This document shows positions 49,747 through 58,485 of a DNA stretch of 64,000 bases, piece after piece. Source of the DNA: Pseudomonadota bacterium (GTDB taxonomy: Bacteria > Desulfobacterota > Desulfovibrionia > Desulfovibrionales > Desulfovibrionaceae). The position numbers were made by a program, and so were the translations under genes. The notes beneath the pieces were generated by a model. That model made no database searches. It was not told where the DNA came from and was given only the letters and a program-made list of their open reading frames with translations. The first letter of the stretch is position 1; every line of letters starts with the position of its first letter. The stretch lies in NCBI GenBank assembly GCA_023403845.1, contig JAEYDL010000026.1, forward strand, positions 62,001 to 126,000. The letters run 5' to 3'.

Positions 49747-51132
49747 ATGAGTCAGCAAGCCGTGCCCAGAGAACAGCTCGGGAGCCGAATCGGATTCCTT
49801 CTTCTTGCCGCCGGCTGTGCCATCGGTCTGGGCAACGTCTGGAGATTCCCCTATATTACCGGTGAATACGGCGGCGCTCTTTTCGTCGTCATCTATATTC
49901 TGTTCCTTGTCGCCTTTGGACTCCCTTTGCTGATCATGGAATTTGCCGTGGGCCGCGCGTCCCGCAAAAACATGGGAGCAGCATTTCATGAACTGGAGCC
50001 TGAAGGCACGCAATGGCACCGATTCGGCTGTCTGAGCCTGATTGGAAGCTATCTGCTCATGATGTTCTACACGGTTGTGGCCGGGTGGATGTTCGCCTAT
50101 TGCCTTGCCACCGCCGACGGAACCCTGTCAGGGAAAACGCCCGCTGAAGTCGGTGACTTCTTCGGCCAGATGCTCTCCGACCCGGCCAGCATGATCGGCT
50201 GGCTGGCCCTTACCGTCGTTCTCGGTTTCGCGACGTGCGGCATGGGGTTGCGCAACGGTGTGGAACGCGTGGTCAAAGTCATCATGGCAGGTCTGTTTGC
50301 CATCATGATCATGCTCGTCGTCCGCTCGGTAACCTTGCCCGGCGGGGAAGAAGGCATTCTCTTCTACCTGATGCCCAATGCAGAAAAACTGGCGGGAAGC
50401 AGCATCTGGACGGCAGTCAACGCCGCCATGGGACAGGCGTTCTTCACTCTTGGACTCGGCGTCGGCTCCATGGCAATTTTTGGCAGCTATATCGACAAGT
50501 CCCGCTCGCTTACCGGAGAAGCCCTCAGCATCATCGCACTTGATACATTCGTAGCCCTCATGGCCGGGCTGATTATTTTTCCGGCGTGTTTTGCTTTCGG
50601 CGTCAACCCGGATTCCGGTCCTGGCCTCATCTTCGTCACCCTCCCCAACATATTCAACAATATGCCCCTTGGGCGCTTCTGGGGAACGCTGTTCTTCATC
50701 TTCATGGCCTGTGCCGCCATTTCCACGGTCATCGCCGTATTCGAGAACATCGTATCCTACTGTATGGATGTATGGGGCTGGTCCCGGCGCAAGGCTTCAC
50801 TCATCAATTGTGCGACCATGTTCGTACTTGCCCTGCCCTGCGTTCTCGGTTTTAACCGACTCGCCGACATTCAGCCCTTTGGAAAAGGAAGCACGATTCT
50901 CGATCTTGAAGATTTCATTGTCAGCAACAATATTCTCCCCATCGGAGCTCTCGTGTTCATTCTGTTCTGCGGCCACAGCAAGGGATGGGGATGGGACAAC
51001 TTTCTGCATGAGACGGATCAGGGACGGGGCCTGAAATTTCCACGCTGGACTCGTTTCTACGTACGTTATATTTTGCCTTTCGCCGTATTCTGTCTGTTCA
51101 TCCGCGGTTATCTCGACAAATTCTTTTCCTGA
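49747..51132 (+). CDS. Sodium-dependent transporter (NSS/SNF family)
   Basis: LeuT-fold Na+:amino-acid or neurotransmitter-type symporter, 461 residues with about 11-12 helices. It begins with the family signature 'SRIGFLLLAAGCAIGLGNVWRFPYITGEYGGALFVVIY' (AAGCAIGLGNVWRFPY). Other marks are 'LPLLIMEFAVGRASR', 'GQAFFTLGLGVGSMAIFGSYID', 'DTFVALMAGLIIFPACFAFG' and 'GPGLIFVTLPNIF'. These are the unwound helices 1 and 6 that bind substrate and sodium. A GGAGACAAAGGATATTCA leader precedes the ATG. Substrate is not predictable. The SGNH esterase gene follows after 10 bp, so the two may be cotranscribed. Confidence 0.92.
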   Translation: MSQQAVPREQLGSRIGFLLLAAGCAIGLGNVWRFPYITGEYGGALFVVIYILFLVAFGLPLLIMEFAVGRASRKNMGAAFHELEPEGTQWHRFGCLSLIGSYLLMMFYTVVAGWMFAYCLATADGTLSGKTPAEVGDFFGQMLSDPASMIGWLALTVVLGFATCGMGLRNGVERVVKVIMAGLFAIMIMLVVRSVTLPGGEEGILFYLMPNAEKLAGSSIWTAVNAAMGQAFFTLGLGVGSMAIFGSYIDKSRSLTGEALSIIALDTFVALMAGLIIFPACFAFGVNPDSGPGLIFVTLPNIFNNMPLGRFWGTLFFIFMACAAISTVIAVFENIVSYCMDVWGWSRRKASLINCATMFVLALPCVLGFNRLADIQPFGKGSTILDLEDFIVSNNILPIGALVFILFCGHSKGWGWDNFLHETDQGRGLKFPRWTRFYVRYILPFAVFCLFIRGYLDKFFS

Positions 51133-51142
51133 TGAGGACGTG

Positions 51143-51748
51143 ATGCGACTTGTCTGTTTCGGCGATTCCATCTGCTACGGCTACGGCGCCCGCCCCGGAG
51201 AGGGCTGGGTAACCCGTCTGGCCTGGAAACTGGCGGCTCTGTCTCCGGCTATTTCCTTGCTGAATGCGGGGATCAACGGAAATACGACCGACGATGGTCT
51301 TGCCCGAATGCGCCGTGATGTGGAACGCCACAAGCCTCAGGCGGTATATATCCAGTTCGGGCTGAACGATTGCAGCTCCTGGGGAACGACGAAGCCCCAG
51401 GTGGACGGACAACGCTTTATTGCCAATATTGGAGAAATGATTCATCGTTCCTTCCGCTGCGGGGCTGACGTCGTTTTCCTCGCTACCAACCATCCGGTGG
51501 GAAGCGCTCCGTTTGGAGACGCACGGTACCAGGAGCTTGTGATTGACTACAATGCCGCTCTGCGCGAAGCCTTCTTCGGCAGACGGGGCGTCGTGGGTAT
51601 TGATATGGAGCGCCACGTTCTTATGGCCTGTCCGACTCCGGGACGACTTCTCCTTTCGGACGGAGTGCATCTCAGCCGGGCCGGAAACGATTTTTACTGC
51701 ACGACGGTTGCCGGGTACGTCATGCGCTATATGAAGGGCAGGGCCTGA
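51143..51748 (+). CDS. SGNH/GDSL-type esterase
   Basis: Serine hydrolase of the SGNH superfamily, 201 residues. The four blocks are visible: I 'LVCFGDSICYGYGARPGEGW' (catalytic serine in GDS), II glycine in 'LLNAGINGNTTDDGLARM', III asparagine in 'YIQFGLNDCSSWG' (GxND) and V 'LLSDGVHLSRAGNDFY' (DxxH). There is no signal peptide, so the enzyme should be cytoplasmic. ATG at 51143 is used (GAGG with 5-nt spacing); GTG at 51140 is an alternative. It lies 10 bp after the symporter gene. The substrate (acyl, acetyl or lysophospholipid ester) is unknown. Confidence 0.88.
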   Translation: MRLVCFGDSICYGYGARPGEGWVTRLAWKLAALSPAISLLNAGINGNTTDDGLARMRRDVERHKPQAVYIQFGLNDCSSWGTTKPQVDGQRFIANIGEMIHRSFRCGADVVFLATNHPVGSAPFGDARYQELVIDYNAALREAFFGRRGVVGIDMERHVLMACPTPGRLLLSDGVHLSRAGNDFYCTTVAGYVMRYMKGRA

Positions 51749-51819
51749 CATTACCAGGCGGGGAATACGCCTTTTCCCCAAATATGTTCAATCACAATGG
51801 CTGCTATTGCGAGAATTCC

Positions 51820-52299
51820 ATGCCTCCCAAAAAAACCAATGCCGCCCGACTTCTTGATGACCTGGGCATTTCGTATGAACTGCGCGAAGCGCAGGTGGAT
51901 GAATCCGATCTGTCTGCGACGACCATGGCCCGCCTGCTGGGCGTTTCCCCCGACGAGGTCTACAAGACGCTTGTAGCCCGAGGAGACAAACATGGCGTGC
52001 TTATGGCCTGCATCCCCGCCGAAGCGGAACTTGACCTCAAAAAACTTGCTGCCGCCTCTGGAAACAAAAACGTCTCCATGGTTCCACTCAAGGAAGTATT
52101 TCCCCTGACTGGCTATATCCGGGGCGGCTGTTCGCCTCTTGGCGCGAAAAAAGCCTATCCCGTCTACGTGGACGAAAGCGCCATTCTGTATGACCGTATT
52201 TTCGTCAGCGCCGGGCACCGGGGCGTACAGCTTCATCTCGCTCCAGACGATCTGCTTCGGGCAGCAGAAGCAGTCTATGCCGACATCACACGCGCTTGA
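51820..52299 (+). CDS. ybaK: YbaK/EbsC-family aminoacyl-tRNA deacylase
   Basis: Predicted Cys-tRNA(Pro) deacylase, 159 residues, single-domain relative of the ProRS editing domain. The start at 51820 gives MPPKKTNAARLLDDLGISYELREAQVDE, the normal N-terminus; the frame extended to 51784 is not needed. Marks are 'ARLLGVSPDEVYKTLVARGD' with the key lysine in VYKTL, 'ACIPAEAELDLKKLA', 'GYIRGGCSPLGAKKAYPVYVDE' (GGCSPLG) and 'FVSAGHRGVQLHLAPDDLL' (SAGxRG). Together these identify YbaK over YeaK or ProX types. It precedes tyrS by 52 bp. Confidence 0.92.
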   Translation: MPPKKTNAARLLDDLGISYELREAQVDESDLSATTMARLLGVSPDEVYKTLVARGDKHGVLMACIPAEAELDLKKLAAASGNKNVSMVPLKEVFPLTGYIRGGCSPLGAKKAYPVYVDESAILYDRIFVSAGHRGVQLHLAPDDLLRAAEAVYADITRA

Positions 52300-52351
52300 C
52301 AGGCCCACGTTTGTCTGCAACACCAGACGGAACAATTTTCGAGGAGATAAC

Positions 52352-53548
52352 ATGATTTCGATTGATGAACAGATGCAATTGATCAAACGCGGCTGCGCCG
52401 ATCTTATCGATGAGGGCGAACTGCGCAAGAAGCTTGGCCGCGGCAAGCCTCTGACGGTCAAGGCGGGCTTCGACCCTACGGCCCCGGATCTGCATCTGGG
52501 GCATACCGTGCTTATCCACAAGCTGCGTCACTTTCAGGAACTCGGTCATACCGTAGTCTTCCTCATCGGCGACTTTACCGGTCTGATAGGCGATCCTTCG
52601 GGCCGATCCGCAACTCGTCCGCCTCTGACCCCCGAACAGGTGCTGGCCAACGCCGAAACCTACAAGGAACAGGTCTTCAAGATCCTTGATCCGGAAAAAA
52701 CTGTAATCGAATTCAATTCCCGCTGGCTGAACAAGCTTTCTTCTGCAGATTTCATTCGTCTTGCTTCCCGCTATACGCTGGCCAGAATCATGGAGCGCGA
52801 AGACTTTGCCAAACGCTATCATGAAAATACGCCGATCGCCCTGCACGAATTGCTCTATCCGCTCATGCAGGGATATGATTCCGTCAGCCTGAAGTGCGAC
52901 GTGGAACTCGGCGGACGCGATCAGATCTTCAACCTGCTCGTGGGCCGCACGCTCATGTCCCAGTACGGCATGGAACCGCAGTGCATCCTTACGATGCCGC
53001 TCCTCGAAGGGCTGGATGGCGTTCGCAAGATGTCCAAATCCTATGGCAACTATATCGGTATTGATGAACCTGCCTCCGATCAGTTCGGCAAGGCCATGTC
53101 CATTTCCGATGAACTGATGTGGCGCTTCTACGAACTCATCTCCAGCAAATCGCTGGATGAGATCGCCTCTCTCAAAAAAGATGTCGAGGAAGGCCGGGTT
53201 CATCCCAAAAAAGCCAAGGAAGAGCTGGCCTACGAGATCGTCTCCCGTTACAGCGGCGAGGACAAGGCCAAGGAAGCTCTCCAGAACTTCAACGCCGTTT
53301 TCGTCGGAGGCGGGATTCCGGATGATGCGCCTGAATTTGCCTGTGAACAGGGTGAAAACAGCAAGCCTCCGGTTTTCCTTACTGATGCTGGTTTGGCCGC
53401 TTCCCGCGGCGAGGCTAAACGACTCATCAAGCAAGGCTCTCTGTCCATTGATGGACAGCGCTGTGATGATGCGGAAACGCCTCTGGCTCCAGGTTCCTAC
53501 GTGATCAAGCTGGGCAAGAAACGCTTCCTGCGCCTGACGGTTCGGTAA
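52352..53548 (+). CDS. tyrS: Tyrosyl-tRNA synthetase
   Basis: Charges tRNA-Tyr. The start at 52352 follows GAGGAGATAAC and yields 398 residues; the longer frame overlaps ybaK and is discarded. The class I motifs are 'GFDPTAPDLHLGHTVLIHKL' (HIGH as HLGH) and 'GVRKMSKSYGNYIGI' (KMSKS). 'FLIGDFTGLIGDPSGRSATRPPL' and 'ELLYPLMQGYDSVSLKCDVELGGRDQIFNLL' (in part) mark the TyrRS of the bacterial subgroup with PLMQGYDS. The C-terminus has an S4 RNA-binding domain ('GEAKRLIKQGSLSIDGQRC'). It is followed by the M50 protease gene after 4 bp. Confidence 0.96.
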   Translation: MISIDEQMQLIKRGCADLIDEGELRKKLGRGKPLTVKAGFDPTAPDLHLGHTVLIHKLRHFQELGHTVVFLIGDFTGLIGDPSGRSATRPPLTPEQVLANAETYKEQVFKILDPEKTVIEFNSRWLNKLSSADFIRLASRYTLARIMEREDFAKRYHENTPIALHELLYPLMQGYDSVSLKCDVELGGRDQIFNLLVGRTLMSQYGMEPQCILTMPLLEGLDGVRKMSKSYGNYIGIDEPASDQFGKAMSISDELMWRFYELISSKSLDEIASLKKDVEEGRVHPKKAKEELAYEIVSRYSGEDKAKEALQNFNAVFVGGGIPDDAPEFACEQGENSKPPVFLTDAGLAASRGEAKRLIKQGSLSIDGQRCDDAETPLAPGSYVIKLGKKRFLRLTVR

Positions 53549-53552
53549 CCCC

Positions 53553-54224
53553 ATGCTTGATCTGGACATCGCAGCGGCAATCAAGCGTTTTTCGGTCGCG
53601 TTCGTTCCGCTCATGCTCGGGATCATCCTGCATGAAGTCGCTCACGGATGGGCCGCCCTTAAGCGGGGTGACCCTACGGCCTCCATGCTGGGGAGACTGA
53701 CGCTCAATCCACTGCCGCATATCGATCCCACGGGGTTGCTCGTCTTTGTGGTGACCAGCCTGACCAGTCCTTTCGTCTTCGGATGGGCCAAGCCTGTTCC
53801 CGTGGATTTTCGCAATTTCAGGAATCTGGTGAAGGATACCATGCTGGTCTCCTTCGCCGGTCCGGCGGCGAACTTTCTGCTGGCCATCCTGTTTGCGGTG
53901 CTTCTTCGCATTCTGATCAGCATATGGCCTCTCCCCCTCTGGCAGGGGAATACGATATGGAATTTTTTCTTCCTGATGTTTCAGACCGGCATCGCCGTGA
54001 ACTTCGGACTGGGATGGCTCAACCTGATGCCCATTCCACCGCTCGACGGAAGCAAAATTCTCTGGGGGCTTCTGCCTGCCCGCTGGGGCTACGCCTATAT
54101 GGGACTGGAACGCTATGGCTTCATTATCCTGATCCTCCTGCTCATGAGCGGCGCCTTGGGTCATGTGCTCTATCCTCTGATTGAAATATCGTTCAACGCT
54201 ACAGTGTCTCTTATTGTTCTCTAG
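53553..54224 (+). CDS. Site-2-protease-family (M50) membrane metalloprotease
   Basis: A 223-residue integral membrane protein of the M50 group with about 5-6 hydrophobic segments. The zinc site HExxH is H27-E28-V-A-H31 in 'GIILHEVAHGWAALKRGDPTASMLGRLTLNPLPHIDP'. The third ligand is in 'LGWLNLMPIPPLDGSKILWGLLP' (NLxPxPPLDG). 'TSPFVFGWAKPVPVD' is a further family mark. No PDZ or CBS domain is present, so it is the minimal type often found next to tRNA-synthetase genes. Its natural substrate is unknown. It lies 4 bp after tyrS and is translated from the same message. Confidence 0.9.
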   Translation: MLDLDIAAAIKRFSVAFVPLMLGIILHEVAHGWAALKRGDPTASMLGRLTLNPLPHIDPTGLLVFVVTSLTSPFVFGWAKPVPVDFRNFRNLVKDTMLVSFAGPAANFLLAILFAVLLRILISIWPLPLWQGNTIWNFFFLMFQTGIAVNFGLGWLNLMPIPPLDGSKILWGLLPARWGYAYMGLERYGFIILILLLMSGALGHVLYPLIEISFNATVSLIVL

Positions 54225-54558
54225 CACGCTCCTCCGGGCTTTCCCCCCGGAGGACGGCTCTCGAGAAAAACGCGATTCGCTTCCAATCAAAAAAGTTCTG
54301 ATCGTTTCCCCGGAACGGAACGTCCCTCTTTCATGGCATCTTTTTCATATCCAGAGGTCTCTCCGACCGTTGCCGTCACGACAGCGATACGGACGACAGA
54401 CAAAAGACCTTGACCACCACTGAAAACCAATTCACAACTTGCGAGAACGAAACGATCTTGCCTCAGGGAATTACGAGGGAACTACTTGCAGGTCTTCGCG
54501 TTCTTTCCCGCCACAAAATTTTCGGGACTTTTCTCGCCATTATTCACACAGGAGCATC
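54225..54558 (+). other. Long leader/intergenic region before the DEAD-box helicase gene
   Basis: About 330 bp with no credible gene. Near its start TCCTCCGGG-CTTTCC-CCCCGGAGGA forms a hairpin without a clean T-run (about 54230-54254). Long 5' untranslated regions are common ahead of cold-responsive helicase genes; whether this one is transcribed is not visible. Confidence 0.45.
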
Positions 54559-56313
54559 ATGACCGCATCATTCGAAGAGCTGGGCTTATCCCGGGATCTC
54601 TTGAACGCTGTAAAAGATATGGGGTTCGAGGAACCCTCTCCCATTCAAGTTCTGTCCATCCCCGCATTGCTGACAGGAAAAGATGCCGTAGGTCAGGCCC
54701 AGACGGGGACCGGGAAAACTGCGGCATTCGGTCTGCCCATTCTGGAAAGGATAACGCCCGAACGGTGCGTGCAGGCTCTGGTTCTTTGCCCAACGCGCGA
54801 GCTGGCCATTCAGGTTTCCGAAGAATTGAGCAAGCTGGCGGCGCACAAGCGAGGCGTCTTCGTACTGCCGATTTACGGCGGACAACCCATAGAAAGGCAG
54901 CTCCGCGCGCTGGCAAAGGGCGTCCAGGTTGTTGCAGGGACTCCCGGACGAATCCTCGATCATCTGCAACGGAAAACGCTGCATCTTGGCGACGTGCGCA
55001 TGATCGTTCTGGATGAGGCCGATGAAATGCTGGATATGGGTTTTCGAGAGGATATAGAACGTATTCTGGAAGAAGTGCCTGAATCTTGCCAGAGAGTTCT
55101 ATTCTCGGCCACTATGCCTCAACCGATCCGGGATCTGAGCAAACGTTTTTTGCATGATCCCGAAATGCTGACCATCGCCCATAAGATGCTCACCGTTCCC
55201 GCCATCGAACAGACATATTACGAACTCCGACCTCATCAGAAAATGGATGCCCTGTGTCGTGTACTGGATTCACAGGGCTTCCGTAAGGCGCTGATATTCT
55301 GTGCCACAAAACGTAATGTAGATGAGGTTGCCGTCCATCTGCAGCAACGCGGCTATCAGGCGGACGGCCTGCATGGCGACCTGAACCAGACACAACGGGA
55401 TCGGGTCATGAACCGTTTCCGCACGGACGGCATCGAAATCCTGATCGCTACCGATGTGGCGGCGCGCGGGATTGATGTGGACGATGTGGATGCAGTGATC
55501 AACTACGATATTCCGCATGACGTGGAAGGCTACGTGCATCGTATCGGTCGTACGGGGCGAGCGGGAAGGGAAGGAAAAGCCTTCACCTTCGTCACCATAC
55601 GTGAGCAGTACAAGATACGTGAAATTATCCGATACACCAAGGCCCGTATCAGACAGGGACAGTTGCCGACCCTGCAGGACGTCAACACCATTCGCACTTC
55701 CCGCCTGCTGGAGGAAGTACGCAAAACGTTGACCGAAAGCGCACTGGATCGCTGGCGCATTCTCGTGGAAGATTTTCGGACGGAAAATTTTCCGGACGGC
55801 GACGTTCCCGGCCGAGATATTGCTGCGGCTCTGCTCAAGCTTCTGATGCAACGGGATTTTGGCAATCAGGACATTCAGGAAGAAGTCGACGAGCTGGCAA
55901 CGGACTCTCGCCGTTCTGCTCAAAAAATGGAAAAGAGGACAAAACCACGCCGGGACGATTCCATGCGCACACTTCAGATCAGCGTGGGACACGCGCACGA
56001 TGTCACTCCTCGTGCCCTGGTAGGGGCAATAACGGGAGAAAGCGGCATACCCGGCCGCAGTATCGGGGCAATCGACATCCGGAAAAACTTCTGTCTTGTC
56101 GAGGTGGCCGCCGATCTGGCCGAACAGGTGCTGGCAGCCCTTAACAAGGGCGTATTCATAAGCGGGGTCAGAGTTTCAGCTAAAACTCTCGAAAACTCAA
56201 TGCCGCATCAGCACAAAACACTGCCTCAACACAGGCAGCGCCCTGGCAAATTCGGGAAAAGAATGCGTGGAGCCACTTTCAGCAGAAGACTCCATGAACG
56301 TTCTGCCGACTGA
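54559..56313 (+). CDS. deaD: DEAD-box RNA helicase with DbpA-type RNA-binding domain
   Basis: ATP-dependent RNA helicase of the DeaD/CsdA group, 584 residues. The start at 54559 follows CAGGAG. Motifs in order: Q motif 'FEEPSPIQVLSIPALL', Walker A AQTGTGKT (47-54), 'PTRELAIQ', 'TPGRILD', DEAD (152-155), 'LFSATMP', 'IATDVAARGIDVDDV' and 'HRIGRTGRAGREG'. The helicase core ends near 370. A helical dimerisation-like segment follows, then a DbpA RRM-like domain from about 465 ('MRTLQISVGHAHDVTPRALVGAITGESGIPGRSIGAIDIRKNFCLVEV', in pieces). The tail is basic (KTLPQHRQRPGKFGKRMRG). It is monocistronic with a strong terminator. Confidence 0.93.
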   Translation: MTASFEELGLSRDLLNAVKDMGFEEPSPIQVLSIPALLTGKDAVGQAQTGTGKTAAFGLPILERITPERCVQALVLCPTRELAIQVSEELSKLAAHKRGVFVLPIYGGQPIERQLRALAKGVQVVAGTPGRILDHLQRKTLHLGDVRMIVLDEADEMLDMGFREDIERILEEVPESCQRVLFSATMPQPIRDLSKRFLHDPEMLTIAHKMLTVPAIEQTYYELRPHQKMDALCRVLDSQGFRKALIFCATKRNVDEVAVHLQQRGYQADGLHGDLNQTQRDRVMNRFRTDGIEILIATDVAARGIDVDDVDAVINYDIPHDVEGYVHRIGRTGRAGREGKAFTFVTIREQYKIREIIRYTKARIRQGQLPTLQDVNTIRTSRLLEEVRKTLTESALDRWRILVEDFRTENFPDGDVPGRDIAAALLKLLMQRDFGNQDIQEEVDELATDSRRSAQKMEKRTKPRRDDSMRTLQISVGHAHDVTPRALVGAITGESGIPGRSIGAIDIRKNFCLVEVAADLAEQVLAALNKGVFISGVRVSAKTLENSMPHQHKTLPQHRQRPGKFGKRMRGATFSRRLHERSAD

Positions 56314-56322
56314 AAATCCTGT

Positions 56323-56360
56323 CGGGCGGCATCTGTATGGTGCCGCCCGAAAAATTTTTT
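56323..56360 (+). terminator. Intrinsic terminator after deaD
   Basis: CGGGCGGCA / TGCCGCCCG 9-bp stem with a 9-nt loop, then AAAAA and TTTTTT. Confidence 0.9.
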
Positions 56361-56984
56361 CTGGATAGAAAAGAACATGATGCGTCCCCATACCAAAAAG
56401 AAAAACACGCCAAACGTTCTTTTCAGACCAGAACCCGTTACAGAAGAAGATCTCTGGTCATAAAGTGACATGTTCCCACGCCGCCGAATGATGCCCCTTC
56501 ACTTTCTTTGAAGACTCGATCTCCTCTCCCAAAAGACTAGTGTTCTGCCCATCTACATCCCTGTTTGAGCATCCATATATTGCTGGATTCGTTATTCCAG
56601 GACAGAGTATGAACCTTTGCCCTTTTTTGATGCAGGGCATTTCCTCTATGAACGACTTCACAAAAAATCAGATTACGTTCCACACCCGTTGATCCAGCAT
56701 ACGCCATGTTCAACAGGCCTCAAACGGTAACTCAGGGCCGTATTGCCAAAAACGAAAAGATCGAAACAAGGTCACGCTCATACCCTAAAAGGCTGAGCAG
56801 GACGACACGGCCTTCATCTGCAAATATTGATCGTGAAGACCTGACAATCGCAAAAATAATCTTTTTCCGAACATGTCCCTCTGTTTTGAATTTTCAGGCA
56901 ATCGGTGCCCCAAGAACAGAACCGCCTTCAGGGTACGGTTCCTTTCAGACAAAAAACTCTCCTATGCAAAACTGCACAGGAATC
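56361..56984. other. 620-bp region without a supported gene
   Basis: Low-quality ORFs lie on both strands. One on the minus strand (56458-56661, 'MPCIKKGQRFILCPGITNP...') looks faintly protein-like but has no start signal at a useful distance. No repeat, RNA gene or terminator was seen. Confidence 0.4.
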
Positions 56985-57218
56985 TTACCCGCCACATACC
57001 TTGCACGCCCGGTAGCCTGCAGCTTCGGCTGCATCGGCTGATTGAAACACAACAGTACAGGCCTTGCAACTGAAGTACTTGCACCGGGAGTTATGGTAAA
57101 TACGACTTTTATAATTTCCATGCACGACATCAGCCGCACAAGAATCCTCAAGCATGACGATTATCGATAATCCCCAAACAAGAATTGCAATAGTCGAAAG
57201 AAATCTGATCGTTGGCAT
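56985..57218 (-). CDS. Small exported protein with Ada-like metal-binding motif
   Basis: A 77-residue protein with an N-terminal hydrophobic signal (about residues 1-29, ending near ALxx-like 'DSCAAD'). The short cysteine-rich domain that follows is 'HGNYKSRIYHNSRCKYFSCKAC' then 'SADAAEAAGYRACKVCGG'. The G-N-x-x-S-x-x-Y/F-H...C and AGYRxCKxC spacing is that of the Ada zinc-binding-like domain found in small secreted proteins and next to nucleases. The five cysteines of the domain (C-x4-C-x2-C and C-x2-C) could hold a metal. AGGAGGGAG sits just before the ATG, an excellent ribosome site. It is a single gene in a sparse area. Function is unknown. Confidence 0.8.
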   Translation of the reverse strand: MPTIRFLSTIAILVWGLSIIVMLEDSCAADVVHGNYKSRIYHNSRCKYFSCKACTVVFQSADAAEAAGYRACKVCGG

Positions 57219-57424
57219 TTTCTCCCTCCTGAAATTTTCCTTTCATATAGCATGCGGCACAAACAAAAAACTTTTACTGTATAATATTTTTTTGAAGTTA
57301 CCGGCCATACGCACCCAATAATATTTTCTAGGCAACGCTATCCAGCCCCAAAATAAGAACATGGGAACAGCAAACGGAACTTGATGATCTTTTTTATTGT
57401 AAAAGAAAAGAAGGAGCTGCGCGG

Positions 57425-57649
57425 TCAGGAGCGGACTAAGGGCATTGCTCCAAGGGATATGACGAAGAAAAAGGTTCTCTCGTTTTCTGCTTCGCTCATG
57501 TGTGACTGACTGTCGTCTTTTCCCTTCAACATGAGGCAGATTGCATCCCGCATGGAGCGGCGAAGATGGAGCTGTTCGGACGCACTGCGTTCCGCCTCTT
57601 GATCGGTAATCTGCGCAATGGTATTTTTTATGGTATCCAGCTCAGCCAT
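57425..57649 (-). CDS. Possible small helical protein, divergent from the SUMF1 gene
   Basis: A 74-codon frame on the minus strand (MAELDTIKNTIAQITDQEAE... to ...SLGAMPLVRS). The first 45 residues look like an amphipathic charged helix, and the end is hydrophobic. Codon use resembles neighbours. The start is uncertain: ATGs at 57649, 57664 and 57688 are all in frame and none has a good ribosome site. The upstream-most start would leave only 2 bp to the divergent gene, so its promoter would lie inside that gene. No family is recognised. Confidence 0.35.
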   Translation of the reverse strand: MAELDTIKNTIAQITDQEAERSASEQLHLRRSMRDAICLMLKGKDDSQSHMSEAENERTFFFVISLGAMPLVRS

Positions 57650-57690
57650 AAAGGCCCGTTCCATTCTTTTTAGGCAAGAGGAAGCCATTC

Positions 57691-58485
57691 ATGTCGCACT
57701 TTTCCCCCCTTGCAACTACCATCGGACTGCTTGCCCTTGTCTTGTTGCCGGCCCTGTGCCCGAACTCAAGTATCGCAGCCAGTAATCCGCCGAAGCTTAC
57801 CAACAGCATCGGCATGCAGTTTGTCCTTATTCCAGCGGGGTCAGTAACCTGGACAGGGTACACTCGCATCTCCCCCGGGGAAGATCGTCTCGTCACCAGT
57901 ACAGCCACTATCAGCAAGCCATACTATCTTGGCGTGCATGAAGTAACACAGGAACAGTGGCATGAAATCATGGGGGATAACCCTGCCTGCTTCAAAGGCA
58001 GCCATAATCCGGTGGAATGTGTTTCATGGCATGACGTGCAGGTGTTCATTCATCGCCTGAACCAGAAGGAGGGACATACCCGTTACCGCCTGCCTACGGA
58101 GGCGGAATGGGAACATGCGGCCCGAGCCGGAACCTCTACTGAATATTTTTTTGGGGATGATGAAGGAAGTTTGGACCTGTACGCGTGGTATCGCAACAAC
58201 TCTGACGGAAAAACGCACCCAGTAGGTCAGAAAAAGCCTAACCCCTGGGGACTGTACGACCTCTACGGCAACGTGTGGGAATGGGTGCAGGACCGATATG
58301 CGGACTATCCTCCTACCGATGTCACGGACTACGCCGGACCGGCAATGGGCGATTTTCGTGTAACTCGTGGAGGAGGATTGGACGAACTCGCACCCTACTG
58401 CCATTCGGGTTCCCTGAATTGGGGCCACCCGGACTTCCGGTACTACGACCTGGGTTTCCGGCTCGCCCTCTCCCCGGCCGAATAG
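57691..58485 (+). CDS. Exported SUMF1/formylglycine-generating-fold protein
   Basis: A 264-residue protein with a signal peptide (about 1-30, ending near SIAA) and a full FGE-sulfatase-modifying-factor domain. Marks are 'GMQFVLIPAGSVTWTG', 'KPYYLGVHEVTQEQWHEIMGDNP', 'NPVECVSWHDVQVFIHRLN', 'RYRLPTEAEWEHAARAGT', 'NPWGLYDLYGNVWEWVQDRY' and 'RVTRGGG...YYDLGFRLAL'. In true FGE the C-terminal region has a paired active-site cysteine motif. Here only one cysteine occurs there (PYCHSGSLN), so sulfatase activation is unlikely and a structural or sugar-binding role is more plausible. AGAGGAAG precedes the ATG. No sulfatase gene is nearby. Confidence 0.87.
   Translation: MSHFSPLATTIGLLALVLLPALCPNSSIAASNPPKLTNSIGMQFVLIPAGSVTWTGYTRISPGEDRLVTSTATISKPYYLGVHEVTQEQWHEIMGDNPACFKGSHNPVECVSWHDVQVFIHRLNQKEGHTRYRLPTEAEWEHAARAGTSTEYFFGDDEGSLDLYAWYRNNSDGKTHPVGQKKPNPWGLYDLYGNVWEWVQDRYADYPPTDVTDYAGPAMGDFRVTRGGGLDELAPYCHSGSLNWGHPDFRYYDLGFRLALSPAE

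Noticed and set aside
56458..56661. 67-codon minus-strand ORF
   Set aside because: It starts with GTG without a ribosome site; the internal ATG has AGAGGAA touching it with no spacer. No homologue is recognised.
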